The notes beneath the pieces are model-generated. The model made no database searches, was not told where the DNA came from, and saw nothing but the letters and a program-made list of their open reading frames with translations. DNA of 64,000 nt from Mediterraneibacter hominis (GTDB lineage: Bacteria; Bacillota; Clostridia; Lachnospirales; Lachnospiraceae). The stretch's first letter is position 1; every line of letters starts with the position of its first letter. The DNA is taken from contig NZ_JACOPF010000004.1 in the NCBI RefSeq assembly GCF_014287475.1, positions 124,001 to 188,000 on the forward strand, given 5' to 3'. Below, one piece after another: positions 36,770 through 45,843 of the stretch. Both the position numbers and the translations under genes were made by a program.

Positions 36770-36820
36770 GAAAATACTCCTTTCTAATCTAAAATTACAT
36801 ATTTATAATCATATCATAAA

Positions 36821-36834
36821 ACGGAAGGTTCCGT
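36821..36834. promoter_or_regulatory. inverted repeat between the GTPase-NYN gene and pepD
   Basis: ACGGAA-GG-TTCCGT is a perfect 6-pair inverted repeat in the AT-rich divergent spacer, 52 nt before the GTPase-NYN start. On the minus strand it falls between weak -35 and -10 like hexamers (TTATCG, TATGAT), a place for a repressor. The binding protein is unknown. Confidence 0.4.
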
Positions 36835-36872
36835 CGATAATAAATAATACCAATGCATGAATCGAAAGAATC

Positions 36873-36881
36873 TGTTATAAT
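36873..36881 (+). promoter_or_regulatory. extended -10 promoter of pepD
   Basis: TG-T-TATAAT (36873-36881) is an extended -10. No good -35 is present. An AAGGAG ribosome site follows at about 36913, ahead of the ATG at 36927. Confidence 0.6.
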
Positions 36882-36926
36882 TTAAAAGAAACGCTTTAAA
36901 AACATAAAAAAGTAAGGAGACAACAT

Positions 36927-38402
36927 ATGGATTATAAAATCAGTGGATATAAACCTGCACAATTATTTCACTTTTTTGAAGAAATCAGTGCAATTCCAAG
37001 AGGTTCAGGCAATGAGATGCAAATCAGCAATTATCTTGTAAGCTTTGCTGAAGAAAGAAATTTATGGTATCATCAGGACTCCAGCTACAATGTCATCATT
37101 AAAAAAGAGGGGAGCAAAAATGCCGAATCTCTTCCATCTGTCATGCTTCAAGGCCACATTGACATGGTGTGCGAAAAACATAACAGTATAGACCATGATT
37201 TCACACAGGACGGTCTGGAGCTTTTCATAAGAGATGGGGTTCTATTCGCAAACGGTACCACGCTGGGGGCAGATAACGGAGTTGCTGTGGCACTTATGCT
37301 GATGGTATTAGATGACAAGGATATTGTCCATCCGCCGTTAGAATGTGTATTTACCACAGCAGAAGAAGTAGGACTCTTAGGCGCAAAGGCGCTCGACAAG
37401 TCCCTTCTTACAGCACGTACAATGATTAATCTGGATTCCGAAGAAGAAGGAATCGCTACAGTAAGCTGTGCCGGCGGTGTCCGAATCGAATTGACCAAGG
37501 AAGTAAAACGGCAGTCTGTGTCTGGTACACTGCTCCATATAAGTATAAAAGGACTCTTAGGCGGACACTCTGGAAGTGATATTCATAAAGAGCGCCACAA
37601 TGCAAATCTTCTTATGGCACGAATGTGCTGCCGCCTGATGGAAGAAACAAACGGACAGCTCGTCCGTTTCATAGGAGGAAACAAGGATAATGCCATTCCT
37701 CGGGAATGTGAGGCAGCGCTTGTTTATACAAATGCGGAAGAAGCACATAAGGCAGAAGAAACTGCCCGTCAGCTTATCTGTCAGTTCCAGGAAGAAATCT
37801 TATCAGATGAACCGGACTTTTCCAGCACACTCACAGCCGAAAAAAACTGCCTTGTCTCTGCTTTAGATAACAAGGATTCCCGTTCCTTCCTTCTGGCTAT
37901 GTATCTGGCCCCAAACGGAGTACAGAAACGAAATCTGAAAATGAATGGCTTTGTTGTCGCTTCTTCGAATCTAGGTGTCGTCAAAACACAAGACGATAAA
38001 CTAACCATTGTATTTTCACCTCGTTCTTCTGTTCCCTCTTTATTAGAGGAGCTAAAAGCACACTTTGAGATTCTCGCAGAAACCTTCGGTTTTAACACAG
38101 AATTTATTGGAGAATATCCCGGATGGAATTACAACGAAAATTCTGCCATCCGAAAAGTTTTCCAGGAAAGCTATAAAGAGCTCTTCAAAAAACCTTTAAA
38201 AATAGAAGCTATCCACGCTGGATTGGAATGTGGATTATTCTGTAATGCAATTCCCGATCTGGATGCCATTGCAGTAGGCCCAACGATTCTTGATTGCCAT
38301 ACACCGCAGGAACACCTTCCTCTCGATTCCTTTGAACGTTTCTACCAATTTTTAAAGGATGTTTTAAGAAGGCTTGCAGCTAAATCTCACTCTCCTAACT
38401 GA
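36927..38402 (+). CDS. pepD: aminoacyl-histidine dipeptidase (M20 family)
   Basis: PepD hydrolyses Xaa-His and related dipeptides with two metal ions. The 491-residue protein has VMLQGHIDMVCEK (metal His/Asp), LGADNGVAVALML, FTTAEEVGLLGAKALDKS (catalytic Glu and metal ligand), INLDSEEEG, the lid-domain GGHSGSDIHKERHNANLLMA, and the late HAGLECGLF and CHTPQEHLPLDSFERF. All metal ligands of the family seem present. It is convergent with the small gene at 38410. Confidence 0.95.
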   Translation: MDYKISGYKPAQLFHFFEEISAIPRGSGNEMQISNYLVSFAEERNLWYHQDSSYNVIIKKEGSKNAESLPSVMLQGHIDMVCEKHNSIDHDFTQDGLELFIRDGVLFANGTTLGADNGVAVALMLMVLDDKDIVHPPLECVFTTAEEVGLLGAKALDKSLLTARTMINLDSEEEGIATVSCAGGVRIELTKEVKRQSVSGTLLHISIKGLLGGHSGSDIHKERHNANLLMARMCCRLMEETNGQLVRFIGGNKDNAIPRECEAALVYTNAEEAHKAEETARQLICQFQEEILSDEPDFSSTLTAEKNCLVSALDNKDSRSFLLAMYLAPNGVQKRNLKMNGFVVASSNLGVVKTQDDKLTIVFSPRSSVPSLLEELKAHFEILAETFGFNTEFIGEYPGWNYNENSAIRKVFQESYKELFKKPLKIEAIHAGLECGLFCNAIPDLDAIAVGPTILDCHTPQEHLPLDSFERFYQFLKDVLRRLAAKSHSPN

Positions 38403-38409
38403 TGACTGC

Positions 38410-38757
38410 TTACTTCCTGAGGCGATACCACACCTTCCCGTTATCCTCTTCTTCCATAATGATTCTCTGTCGTATCATATAAGGAAGAATGGAGTCCAAA
38501 AATGCCTTTGTATCTGTAACCTTTATTTTTTCTTTACTGAAGGGCTGGCCTGCGGTCAGTCCTTCTACTGCCTTTTCCAGCTCCTGTACAGACATCCTTC
38601 CGTTTTTTTGTAATACTTTTTTCACCTTCGCCACTCCCCTGGCACAAAGTAAATTCGAAAGCTCCTGCTGCTGCCGCATAGAACGCCACAGTCCCCACGC
38701 ATAAATGATAGCTGCCGCAACAGCAAATAGTAAAATATATGGAATATACTGCAGCAT
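38410..38757 (-). CDS. small membrane-anchored hypothetical protein
   Basis: A 115-residue protein: one N-terminal membrane helix (YIPYILLFAVAAAIIYAWGL), then a soluble helical region (QELSNLLCARGVAKVKKVLQ, MSVQELEKAVEGL, TKAFLDSILPYMIRQRIIM) whose pattern suggests a winged-helix-like fold. No family is recognised. The ATG at 38757 overlaps the stop of the PqqD-like gene (TAATG), so translation is coupled and the two probably act together. Confidence 0.75.
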   Translation of the reverse strand: MLQYIPYILLFAVAAAIIYAWGLWRSMRQQQELSNLLCARGVAKVKKVLQKNGRMSVQELEKAVEGLTAGQPFSKEKIKVTDTKAFLDSILPYMIRQRIIMEEEDNGKVWYRLRK

Positions 38758-39110
38758 TATTTTTTTTCTTCCTCTCTCCAAACAATCAGATGGTTATCTT
38801 TTAAAATCTCTATAAATTTAATCAGCCGCGCCAACGAATTTTCCATCTTTGGAAATTTTTTCTCAAGCTCCTGTGAAAGCTCATGCACATCTTTTCTGCC
38901 ATCTATCAATACCCAAACAAAGCTGCCGTATTCATCCAATGCAATCTCGCTTACCCGCGGACGGTGAAAAAATCGCTGGGCAATTTTATGATAAAACCCT
39001 TTCCACTCAATTAATACCGTTACTTTCCCACTGTCATCAATGCGGTATTCTATCTCCGGATTTTTCGCCGGCACAAAGTCCAAATAATTCTTTTCTTCTT
39101 TTTTCCTCAT
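38757..39110 (-). CDS. PqqD-family (RiPP recognition element-like) protein
   Basis: This 117-residue soluble protein contains the PqqD-like fold: FHRPRVSEIALDEYGSFVWV, LIDGRKDVHELSQELEKKF, LARLIKFIEILKDNHLIVW. PqqD domains normally bind a precursor peptide and present it to a radical-SAM or similar enzyme. No precursor, radical-SAM enzyme or protease is nearby, so this is an orphan of unknown role. GGGAGG lies 5-6 nt before the ATG. A terminator separates it from the OPT gene upstream. Confidence 0.85.
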   Translation of the reverse strand: MRKKEEKNYLDFVPAKNPEIEYRIDDSGKVTVLIEWKGFYHKIAQRFFHRPRVSEIALDEYGSFVWVLIDGRKDVHELSQELEKKFPKMENSLARLIKFIEILKDNHLIVWREEEKK

Positions 39111-39162
39111 TTTTTACCTCCCGGCAATATAACGCAAAAAGCCTGGCTTAGTAATTTTCATA

Positions 39163-39193
39163 TAGAAAGAAACAGCCTGCTTAGAACAGGCTG
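39163..39193 (-). terminator. terminator of the OPT transporter gene
   Basis: On the minus strand CAGCCTG (39193-39187), a 7-nt loop and CAGGCTG (39179-39173) are followed by TTTCTTTC. It lies 32 nt after the OPT stop. Confidence 0.75.
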
Positions 39194-39224
39194 CATCTCA
39201 CACAGATTTTCTAGAAACCCAATA

Positions 39225-41105
39225 CTATTTTTCTTTCTTTACACACAGCATATACAGTCCTGCCAGAAGCACAAAGAAAATAATCAAGCTTCCAGCCTGA
39301 GGAAGCGCAAACGGCAGCACAAGCTTATCATCCAGTTCCAGAACAGCAAGCACCGCTAATACAATTCCAATGATTCCCTCTCCTGCAATCAGTCCGGATG
39401 TAAACAGCACGCCCTTCTCTGTACGCTTTTTCTTCTCTTCTTCACTTCCTTTGCGGCGCTCTACCAAATAACGCACAACACCGCCTGCCATAATTCCTGC
39501 GCTTAAGCTAAATGGAAGATACATGCCTACCGCAAATGGAAGCACTGGAATCTTCACAATTTCTACCGCAATAGCAACGCAAACACCCATCAGAATCAAT
39601 GCCCACGGAAGCTCCGCATTCATAATCCCTTCTACCAGCATTTTCATCATAGTTGCCTGCGGCGCGGGAATTTGGTCAGAGCCATACTTCCATGCCTCAT
39701 TTAAAAGATACAAAACAAAGCCAATTGTGACAGAAGAAGCCAATACGCCTACCATTTCCCCTATCTGCTGCTTCTTCGGCGTCGCACCAACAATAAAACC
39801 AGTCTTTAAGTCCTGAGAACAGTCTCCTGCTATTGCCGCAATTACACAAATAATACCGCCGATCGCAATTGCCCCTACCATACCTGTTGTCCCATCTGTT
39901 CCCGTTGCTTTTAAAAGTAAGGTAGCAATAATCAATGTAGCAATTGCCATACCAGAAACCGGATTATTTGAAGAACCAATTAGTCCTACCATACGGGAAG
40001 AAACGGTTGCGAAGAAAAAGCCAAACACAACTACGACAAGCGCGCCTATCGGACTTACCGGAAACGCCGGAACAAGCCATATCGCAACCGCAATTATAAG
40101 AACAATCGCCAGCAGAACCGGCATAGAAATATCCTGCTCTGTCCGCAGAGCGTTTGACTTTACACGCCGATTAGACATACTTGCCATCGCCTGTTTAAAA
40201 GTACGGATAATCAGCGGAAAACTTTTTACAAGGCTGATGATACCGCCCGCAGCGACTGCTCCCGCACCAATATACTTAATATAGTTATCCCACAGTTCAG
40301 CCGGCGCCAGTGTACTGATCGGGTCCGCTGCCGGAAATATCGTCGCCCCAGCTCCAAATAATGCCATCATTGGCATAAGAACAAACCAGCTTAATGTGCC
40401 TCCGGCAAGCATATAGCTTGAAATTTTGGGCCCGCAGATGTATCCTACTCCGGCAAGGGCAGGAAGCACCTGAATTCCGATATGAGAACCTGTATATCCC
40501 TTGAAATCATATCCAATCTCACTTTGAAATACCTTCAACCCGTCTGCGACAAACTTATACGCCGCAGAAATTCCCAGACCGGCAAATACAGTTCCTGCCT
40601 TACTTCCTCCCTCTTCACCTGCCAGAAGGACTTCCGCACAGGCAGTTCCCTCCGGAAACGGAAGTGTGCCATGTTCTTCTACAATTAATGCCTGTCGAAG
40701 CGGCACCATAAAGCAGACTCCGAGAATCCCTCCTACAAAGGCAACCAGAAAAATTGTCACAATACTCGGAGCATCTATTTTTCCTTCCTCTGCCCACAAA
40801 AACAGAGCCGGTAAAGTAAAAATAGCGCCGGCTGCCACAGATTCTCCCGCAGATCCAATCGTCTGTACCATGTTGTTCTCTAGAATAGACTCCCTGCGAA
40901 GAATTACACGTACAATTCCCATAGAAATAACCGCCGCTGGAATAGAGGCTGAAATTGTCATGCCGACGCGCAGTCCTAAATAGGCATTTGCCGCGCCAAA
41001 CACAACCGCCAGGAGAATACCAATCAAAATAGAAGTGATTGTAAATTCAGGAACAACACGCTCTGCCGGAATATATGGCTTAAATTCCGTCTTATTTTTT
41101 TGCAT
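39225..41105 (-). CDS. oligopeptide transporter, OPT family
   Basis: A 626-residue polytopic secondary transporter for short peptides, or possibly metal chelates. It begins MQKNKTEFKPYIPAERVVPE and shows TITSILIGILLAVVFGAANA, YLGLRVGMTISASIPAAVIS, the PFPEGTACAEVLLAGEEGG signature and GSSNNPVSGMAIATLI. The start at 41105 is set by the family N-terminus; an upstream codon at 41135 is also open. AAGGAAAGGAATGG lies upstream. Substrate is not determined. Confidence 0.93.
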   Translation of the reverse strand: MQKNKTEFKPYIPAERVVPEFTITSILIGILLAVVFGAANAYLGLRVGMTISASIPAAVISMGIVRVILRRESILENNMVQTIGSAGESVAAGAIFTLPALFLWAEEGKIDAPSIVTIFLVAFVGGILGVCFMVPLRQALIVEEHGTLPFPEGTACAEVLLAGEEGGSKAGTVFAGLGISAAYKFVADGLKVFQSEIGYDFKGYTGSHIGIQVLPALAGVGYICGPKISSYMLAGGTLSWFVLMPMMALFGAGATIFPAADPISTLAPAELWDNYIKYIGAGAVAAGGIISLVKSFPLIIRTFKQAMASMSNRRVKSNALRTEQDISMPVLLAIVLIIAVAIWLVPAFPVSPIGALVVVVFGFFFATVSSRMVGLIGSSNNPVSGMAIATLIIATLLLKATGTDGTTGMVGAIAIGGIICVIAAIAGDCSQDLKTGFIVGATPKKQQIGEMVGVLASSVTIGFVLYLLNEAWKYGSDQIPAPQATMMKMLVEGIMNAELPWALILMGVCVAIAVEIVKIPVLPFAVGMYLPFSLSAGIMAGGVVRYLVERRKGSEEEKKKRTEKGVLFTSGLIAGEGIIGIVLAVLAVLELDDKLVLPFALPQAGSLIIFFVLLAGLYMLCVKKEK

Positions 41106-41504
41106 AAATACTTTCCATTCCTTTCCTTTTATCAATTTTCCTTAAATTTTATCAATTTTTAATAAGTCTTGAAAAATTATATCATTTTATGTCAATAAAA
41201 GAAAGAAAAAAATTACTTTTGTAAAATTCTTATAAAATTATCCTCTGCCATCTATGAAACTTTATGAATCACCCCCAACATAAAGAAAACGACTCTTGCA
41301 AAGAAGATTGTATTTTTTCTTGAATGAATCACAGAGGTTCCTGAAATTTATCTATGTTCCAAAACTTGAGCATAAAACAACAGCCAGTGAGTGCATTTTA
41401 TGAGTATAAGAATTATCTTGTAACGACAAAAAAACTTCCACTTTAAAAAATGGAAGTTTTTTAGTGCCATCTATTTTCAGATTTTGTGGCATCTCAATAA
41501 AAAA
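41106..41504. other. AT-rich spacer between OPT and tRNA-Pro
   Basis: About 400 nt without a supported gene. On the minus strand an extended -10 TG-A-TATAAT (41184-41176) is the likely OPT promoter. A terminator hairpin is at 41430-41462. The 41200-41420 stretch shows no reading frame with a ribosome site and no clear RNA structure. Confidence 0.6.
41430..41462. terminator. terminator downstream of the tRNA genes
   Basis: AAAAACTTCCA (about 41430-41440) pairs with TGGAAGTTTTT (41451-41461) around a 10-nt loop, with A and T runs on either side. It can end minus-strand tRNA transcription. Confidence 0.85.
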
Positions 41505-41578
<74 letters not shown>

Positions 41579-41609
41579 AAATCTTATTCACTTTTCTCTT
41601 AAAGTGAAA

Positions 41610-41638
41610 TTAAGAATCTGCTCTGTGCAGATTCTTAA
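41610..41638. other. hairpin between tRNA-Gln and tRNA-Pro
   Basis: TTAAGAATCTGC (41610-41621) pairs perfectly with GCAGATTCTTAA (41627-41638) around a 5-nt loop, directly abutting the 3' end of tRNA-Gln. It may serve processing or partial termination in the tRNA transcript. Confidence 0.6.
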
Positions 41639-41709
41639 CTACGGATAGAGGACTCGAACCTCTACTAACAGAGTCAGAGTCTGCTGTGCTGCCATTACAC
41701 CAATCCGCA
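41639..41709 (-). tRNA. tRNA-Gln(CTG)
   Basis: On the minus strand the acceptor stem TGCGGAT/ATCCGTA, D arm GTGTAATGGCAGCAC, anticodon arm GCAGA-CTCTGAC-TCTGT with anticodon CTG reading CAG, T arm AGAGG-TTCGAGT-CCTCT, discriminator G, which suits glutamine. CCA is not encoded. Confidence 0.95.
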
Positions 41710-41836
41710 ACACTGATGTCTCGTCCTTGTCAGACGCAACAACGTTATTATAGCAGACTCTCTGGAAAAATCAAGTAGTTTTTTTAATTTCTTTAAACTA
41801 TTTTTGCCATCTGCATTTTTCTGAATATTCTGACTT

Positions 41837-42670
41837 TTACTCTTTCCACTCTCCGTCAAATACAACTTCCGCCGGTCCGGTCATATACACCTTATTTTTC
41901 TCTCTGTCCCACTGCACAAGCAAGTCTCCTCCGAGCAGCTTTACGCATACTGTATCCTCTGTCCTACCGTTTAATATACATGCCACAGCAACTGCACAGG
42001 CGCCTGTTCCACAGGCCAGCGTTTCACCGGAGCCTCTTTCCCATACACGCATCTTTACCGTCTTTTCGTCCAGTACCTCGACAAATTCTGTATTCACTCG
42101 GTTCGGAAACCTTTCATGCTCTTCAAAAGAAGGGCCTATCTTCTCGATTTCCATACTGTCTATTCCATCCCAGAAGATCACCGCGTGCGGATTTCCCATA
42201 GATATACAGGTCATTTTATACTCCGCCCCGCCTGCAATGATAGAAGCGTCAATCACATTTTCTCCTTCTGCTTTAACCGGAATCAGTTCCGGCTCTAAAA
42301 TAGGGCTTCCCATGTCTACCTTCACAAGGACAGCCTTTCCATTCTCCACTGTCAAATCTAAATATTTTATTCCTCCTAATGTCTCAACTGAAATCTGCTT
42401 TTTATCTGTCAATCCATAATCATATACATACTTTGCCACACAGCGGATTCCATTTCCACACATTTCTCCTCTGGATCCATCTGCATTGTACATTTTCATC
42501 TCAAAATCTGCTTTGTCGGAAGGACAGATAAGAATCAGACCGTCTGAGCCCACTCCAAAATGGCGGTCACTGATTTTCTTTGCCAGTTCTGAGGGATTCT
42601 CTATTTTTTCCTGAAAACAGTTCACATATACATAGTCATTGCCTATCCCCTGCATTTTAGTAAATTTCAT
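41837..42670 (-). CDS. dapF: diaminopimelate epimerase
   Basis: DapF interconverts LL- and meso-diaminopimelate for lysine and peptidoglycan synthesis. The 277-residue protein has both catalytic cysteines: [20 protein letters not shown] and [16 protein letters not shown]. It begins [27 protein letters not shown] precedes the ATG. It is the last gene of the leftward series that starts at the ABC importer, with a gap of 74 nt to the PfkB kinase. Confidence 0.97.
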   Translation of the reverse strand: MKFTKMQGIGNDYVYVNCFQEKIENPSELAKKISDRHFGVGSDGLILICPSDKADFEMKMYNADGSRGEMCGNGIRCVAKYVYDYGLTDKKQISVETLGGIKYLDLTVENGKAVLVKVDMGSPILEPELIPVKAEGENVIDASIIAGGAEYKMTCISMGNPHAVIFWDGIDSMEIEKIGPSFEEHERFPNRVNTEFVEVLDEKTVKMRVWERGSGETLACGTGACAVAVACILNGRTEDTVCVKLLGGDLLVQWDREKNKVYMTGPAEVVFDGEWKE

Positions 42671-42744
42671 CTTTTCTTTCCTTTCGCTTGTCCGCTATAA
42701 TATATTTCTTAATCTATGTTCTATATGCAGTAAAAGCTCTGTTT

Positions 42745-43713
42745 TTACTCCGTGCTGCCTTCCATTAACTTCCGCACATCTTCTCTTTGCGGCATTGCTT
42801 TTATTGCCCCTTTTCTGGTCGTTACTAAAGCAGCGGCGGCGTTTGCAAATGCCAACATCTCTTTAAGCTGCTGTTCTGTCAGATTTTCAAAATTATGTTC
42901 CAGGATATAATTCAGACAACTTCCGCAGAATGTGTCGCCGGCGCCTGTGGTCTCGATTGTCTGCACAGAAAATCCCTTTCTCTCGACGCGCATCCCCTTA
43001 TAATATGCTCGACTGCCTTCTTTTCCCATCGTTAAAAAAATCAGCGGTATCTTATATCTCTCCTGCAAATATGCGATTCCTTCATCGTAATCTTCTTTTC
43101 CAGACACAAATTGGATTTCATTATCTGAAATCTTCAGAATATCACAGAATTCAAATCCATATTCCATCTGTTCTTTTGCAAGTGCAAGTGAACTCCAAAG
43201 TGGAGGACGCAGATTCGGATCAAAAGAAATCAGTGCCCCGCTGCCTTTTGCAATATCTAATGCTTTCTTTGTAGCTTCCCGTACTCCTTCATGTGTCATA
43301 GAAAGCGTACCAAAGTGGAATATCTTTGTCTCTTTCAAAAATGCCGCATCGACTTCATCTTCCTTAAGCATCATATCCGCGCCCGGGTTCCTATAAAAGG
43401 AAAACTCTCTGTCGCCGTCTGGAAAGGTATGTACAAACGCAAGTGTAGTATTTACCTTTTCCTCTTCCAGAAGATGAGAGGTATCAATTTTCACTTCATC
43501 CAATGTATTTCTAAGAAGCTTTCCAAACTGATCTTTACCCACTTTTCCGAAAAACGCTGTCCGCTTCCCCATTTTATTCAGAAGCGCAAGCACATTGCAG
43601 GGAGCTCCTCCCGGGCAGGCTTCGAACAATGCATTTCCCTGCCCACTCTGTCCATTCATTGTAAAGTCAATCAGCAGCTCCCCCATTGCGATAACGTCGT
43701 ATTTCTTTGCCAT
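42745..43713 (-). CDS. PfkB-family carbohydrate kinase, probable fructokinase
   Basis: A 322-residue ribokinase-fold sugar kinase. N-terminal motif YDVIAMGELLIDFT, substrate-binding EACPGGAPCNVLALLNKMGK, ALISFDPNLRPPLWSS, and the C-terminal anion hole with catalytic Asp TIETTGAGDTFCGSCL. These fit the fructokinase branch. The ATG at 43713 is preceded by GAGGAGG; the reading to 43749 is open but less likely. Confidence 0.9.
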   Translation of the reverse strand: MAKKYDVIAMGELLIDFTMNGQSGQGNALFEACPGGAPCNVLALLNKMGKRTAFFGKVGKDQFGKLLRNTLDEVKIDTSHLLEEEKVNTTLAFVHTFPDGDREFSFYRNPGADMMLKEDEVDAAFLKETKIFHFGTLSMTHEGVREATKKALDIAKGSGALISFDPNLRPPLWSSLALAKEQMEYGFEFCDILKISDNEIQFVSGKEDYDEGIAYLQERYKIPLIFLTMGKEGSRAYYKGMRVERKGFSVQTIETTGAGDTFCGSCLNYILEHNFENLTEQQLKEMLAFANAAAALVTTRKGAIKAMPQREDVRKLMEGSTE

Positions 43714-43795
43714 ATCATAAACCTCCTCTGTCTTTTTCCTTCTCTCCAATATTCCACTTTGATGTATAAGAAACTGTCTCTTTCATACTACAGGC

Positions 43796-44743
43796 TTAAT
43801 TGAAATACACCAGCTCTTCAATCGGCTCTGCGTCTTCAATATGTTCCGCCTCCAGAACAGGGCCTTTGCCGTGATATACTGACACGTTCGCAAACCCTAC
43901 CTTCGCCCGAATCTTTACCCACTGCCCAGGCTTTAGTTTCGGCGCGTAAGCGCTTTTACACACATATCCCAAAAAGGTTGTATCATCCGCACAGCAGGTC
44001 ATTGCCATTCTCCCGGGAAGAAATACTTTTGAAGGAAACGTACGCGGTTTTAGTACCTTTGCTGTAAATTCAATTACTTTTTTATTATACCTGTCCGGAT
44101 TTTCCATCATGTCCACATACCAGATTCCATAATCTTCTCTGCGGATTTCAATAACCGGCGCATCCAGATTGTAAGGAACGTCTCCTTCAAATATATTTTC
44201 AATCTCTCCTTCTTCCCCTTCAAATATTACTTCCGCCTGCGGGCTTACTACTTTTACACTTCTCCTGTATCCTGCCAGCGGCTTTATATCTGTACAGCGG
44301 TTAAATAAGACCAGCTCTGCTCCTCTGACCATTTCTACAAACAATGGCTTCAGATTCGTAAGGTACATCTGAAAGGTGCTCGCATCCACAGTCGTAATCT
44401 TCTGTTCTATCTCCCAGCCTTCAGGAAGAGACAGACTTTCAAAGTCACTGACTTTCCACAAGCCGTTATACTCTATAATCACACGCTGCGGCCGATACTT
44501 TTCTTTCATCCTGGAGAGCCATTCTTCTGTCAGTTCTTCCTGTTCTTCTACCCGTTCTATGACGACCCCGTATTTGAGCATTTCACCCGAATTATATTCT
44601 TCTTCCCCATCTTCGCACAGAATAAGAAGTGTTTTCCCATCAATCTGAAAATACTCCTGCTGTAAGGTAAATTTTAAGAACTGAGTTTTTCCGCTGTCCA
44701 AAAATCCTGTCATCAGATATACCAATGCTTCTGGTTCTTTCAT
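43796..44743 (-). CDS. COG0523-like P-loop GTPase fused to a TIGR03943/DUF1980 domain
   Basis: A 315-residue protein. The N-terminal half is a CobW/COG0523-type P-loop domain (YLMTGFLDSGKTQFLKF, RVIIEYNGLW) but the metal motif CxCC is absent. The C-terminal part (about residues 205-310; IWYVDMMENPDRYNKKVIEF, FLPGRMAMTCCADDTTFLGY, WVKIRAKVGFANV) matches the OB-like domain of YcgQ-type TIGR03943 proteins, which in Firmicutes accompany permeases and COG0523 proteins in zinc limitation. It follows a genuine COG0523 gene by 26 nt. A metal-trafficking role is inferred. Confidence 0.85.
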   Translation of the reverse strand: MKEPEALVYLMTGFLDSGKTQFLKFTLQQEYFQIDGKTLLILCEDGEEEYNSGEMLKYGVVIERVEEQEELTEEWLSRMKEKYRPQRVIIEYNGLWKVSDFESLSLPEGWEIEQKITTVDASTFQMYLTNLKPLFVEMVRGAELVLFNRCTDIKPLAGYRRSVKVVSPQAEVIFEGEEGEIENIFEGDVPYNLDAPVIEIRREDYGIWYVDMMENPDRYNKKVIEFTAKVLKPRTFPSKVFLPGRMAMTCCADDTTFLGYVCKSAYAPKLKPGQWVKIRAKVGFANVSVYHGKGPVLEAEHIEDAEPIEELVYFN

Positions 44744-44769
44744 CTGTTTTCTCTCCTCTCAAACAACCA

Positions 44770-45843
44770 TTATACAAGCCCAAATACTTTCTCCAGCTTT
44801 TCCTCGTTCAATTTAGATCCGATTACACAGATCCTTCCCGTATATTCCGGCGCACCGTTTCGGACTTCATGCTCCTGCGGTACCATATCAAAGTAAATCC
44901 ATTCCCCGTCTTTTCCTGCAACCATTCCTTTTGCACGCAGTACGGTACCAAATCCCGTATCCTGTTCTAATTTCTTTAATATACTTTCGATCTCATCCTT
45001 TGTATAAGCATGGATCGTCTCTCTTCCCCAGCTTGTAAAAACTTCATCTGCATGATGATGTTCATGTCCACAGCCACATTCTGCATCATGGTGATGATGA
45101 TGTTCATGCTCTTCATGTCCATGGTGATGGTGATGCTCATGCTCCTCGTGCTCGTGATGGTGATGCTCGTGTTCTCCATGCTCGTGATGATGATGTTCCC
45201 CGCACACCGGGCATATCACTTCCGAAAGCAGCTCTTCTTCTAAGGATTTGCCTGCCTCCATCACCTCAAGAAGCTTACTGCCGGACAGTTCATCAATCGG
45301 CGTTGTGATAATCGGAGCCTTTTTGTTTAGTTCGCGCAGCAATGCGACGCTCTCTTCTATTTTATCCGGTTTTGCCTTGTCTGTACGGCTTAAAATAACA
45401 GCCCCTGCATAGGCGATCTGATTGCTGAAAAATTCCCCAAAATTCTTCCGGTAAATTTTGCACTTTGTCACATCCACAACCGTAGTAAAACTGTTTAACT
45501 GCGCATCGATACTTTCCTGTACATCCCGCACTGCCTTGATAACATCTGACAGCTTCCCTACACCGGACGGCTCAATCAGAATTCTCTCTGGGTGGTACGT
45601 GTCCACCACCTCTTTTAAAGATTTTCCAAAGTCTCCTACAAGAGAACAGCAGATACATCCAGAATTCATCTCCCTGATTTCGATACCGGAATCCTTTAAA
45701 AACCCACCGTCAATTCCGATTTCTCCGAATTCGTTTTCTATCAGAACTACCTGTTCCCCTGTAAATGCCTCCTTCAGCATTTTTTTAATAAATGTCGTCT
45801 TTCCGGCTCCTAAAAATCCAGAAATAATATCAATCTTTGTCAT
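44770..45843 (-). CDS. COG0523 GTPase with CxCC motif and His-rich metal region
   Basis: A 357-residue metallochaperone-type GTPase. Walker A is GFLGAGKT (9-16), the [11 protein letters not shown] loop follows, the metal site GCICC is at 62-66, and Walker B is ILIEPSGVG. Residues 217-264 are about half histidine, broken by Glu, Gly and Cys ([10 protein letters not shown] at the start, [11 protein letters not shown] at the end), a metal store or sensor. The C-terminal CobW domain ends at 357. Such proteins deliver zinc, nickel or cobalt; zinc is most likely given the fused TIGR03943 neighbour. It overlaps the exonuclease gene by 14 nt. Confidence 0.92.
   Translation of the reverse strand: MTKIDIISGFLGAGKTTFIKKMLKEAFTGEQVVLIENEFGEIGIDGGFLKDSGIEIREMNSGCICCSLVGDFGKSLKEVVDTYHPERILIEPSGVGKLSDVIKAVRDVQESIDAQLNSFTTVVDVTKCKIYRKNFGEFFSNQIAYAGAVILSRTDKAKPDKIEESVALLRELNKKAPIITTPIDELSGSKLLEVMEAGKSLEEELLSEVICPVCGEHHHHEHGEHEHHHHEHEEHEHHHHHGHEEHEHHHHHDAECGCGHEHHHADEVFTSWGRETIHAYTKDEIESILKKLEQDTGFGTVLRAKGMVAGKDGEWIYFDMVPQEHEVRNGAPEYTGRICVIGSKLNEEKLEKVFGLV

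Noticed and set aside
45035..45200. Repetitive CAT/GTG-rich tract as a minisatellite or CRISPR-like array
   Set aside because: The repeats are the His/Glu codons of the COG0523 protein, in frame and without spacers.
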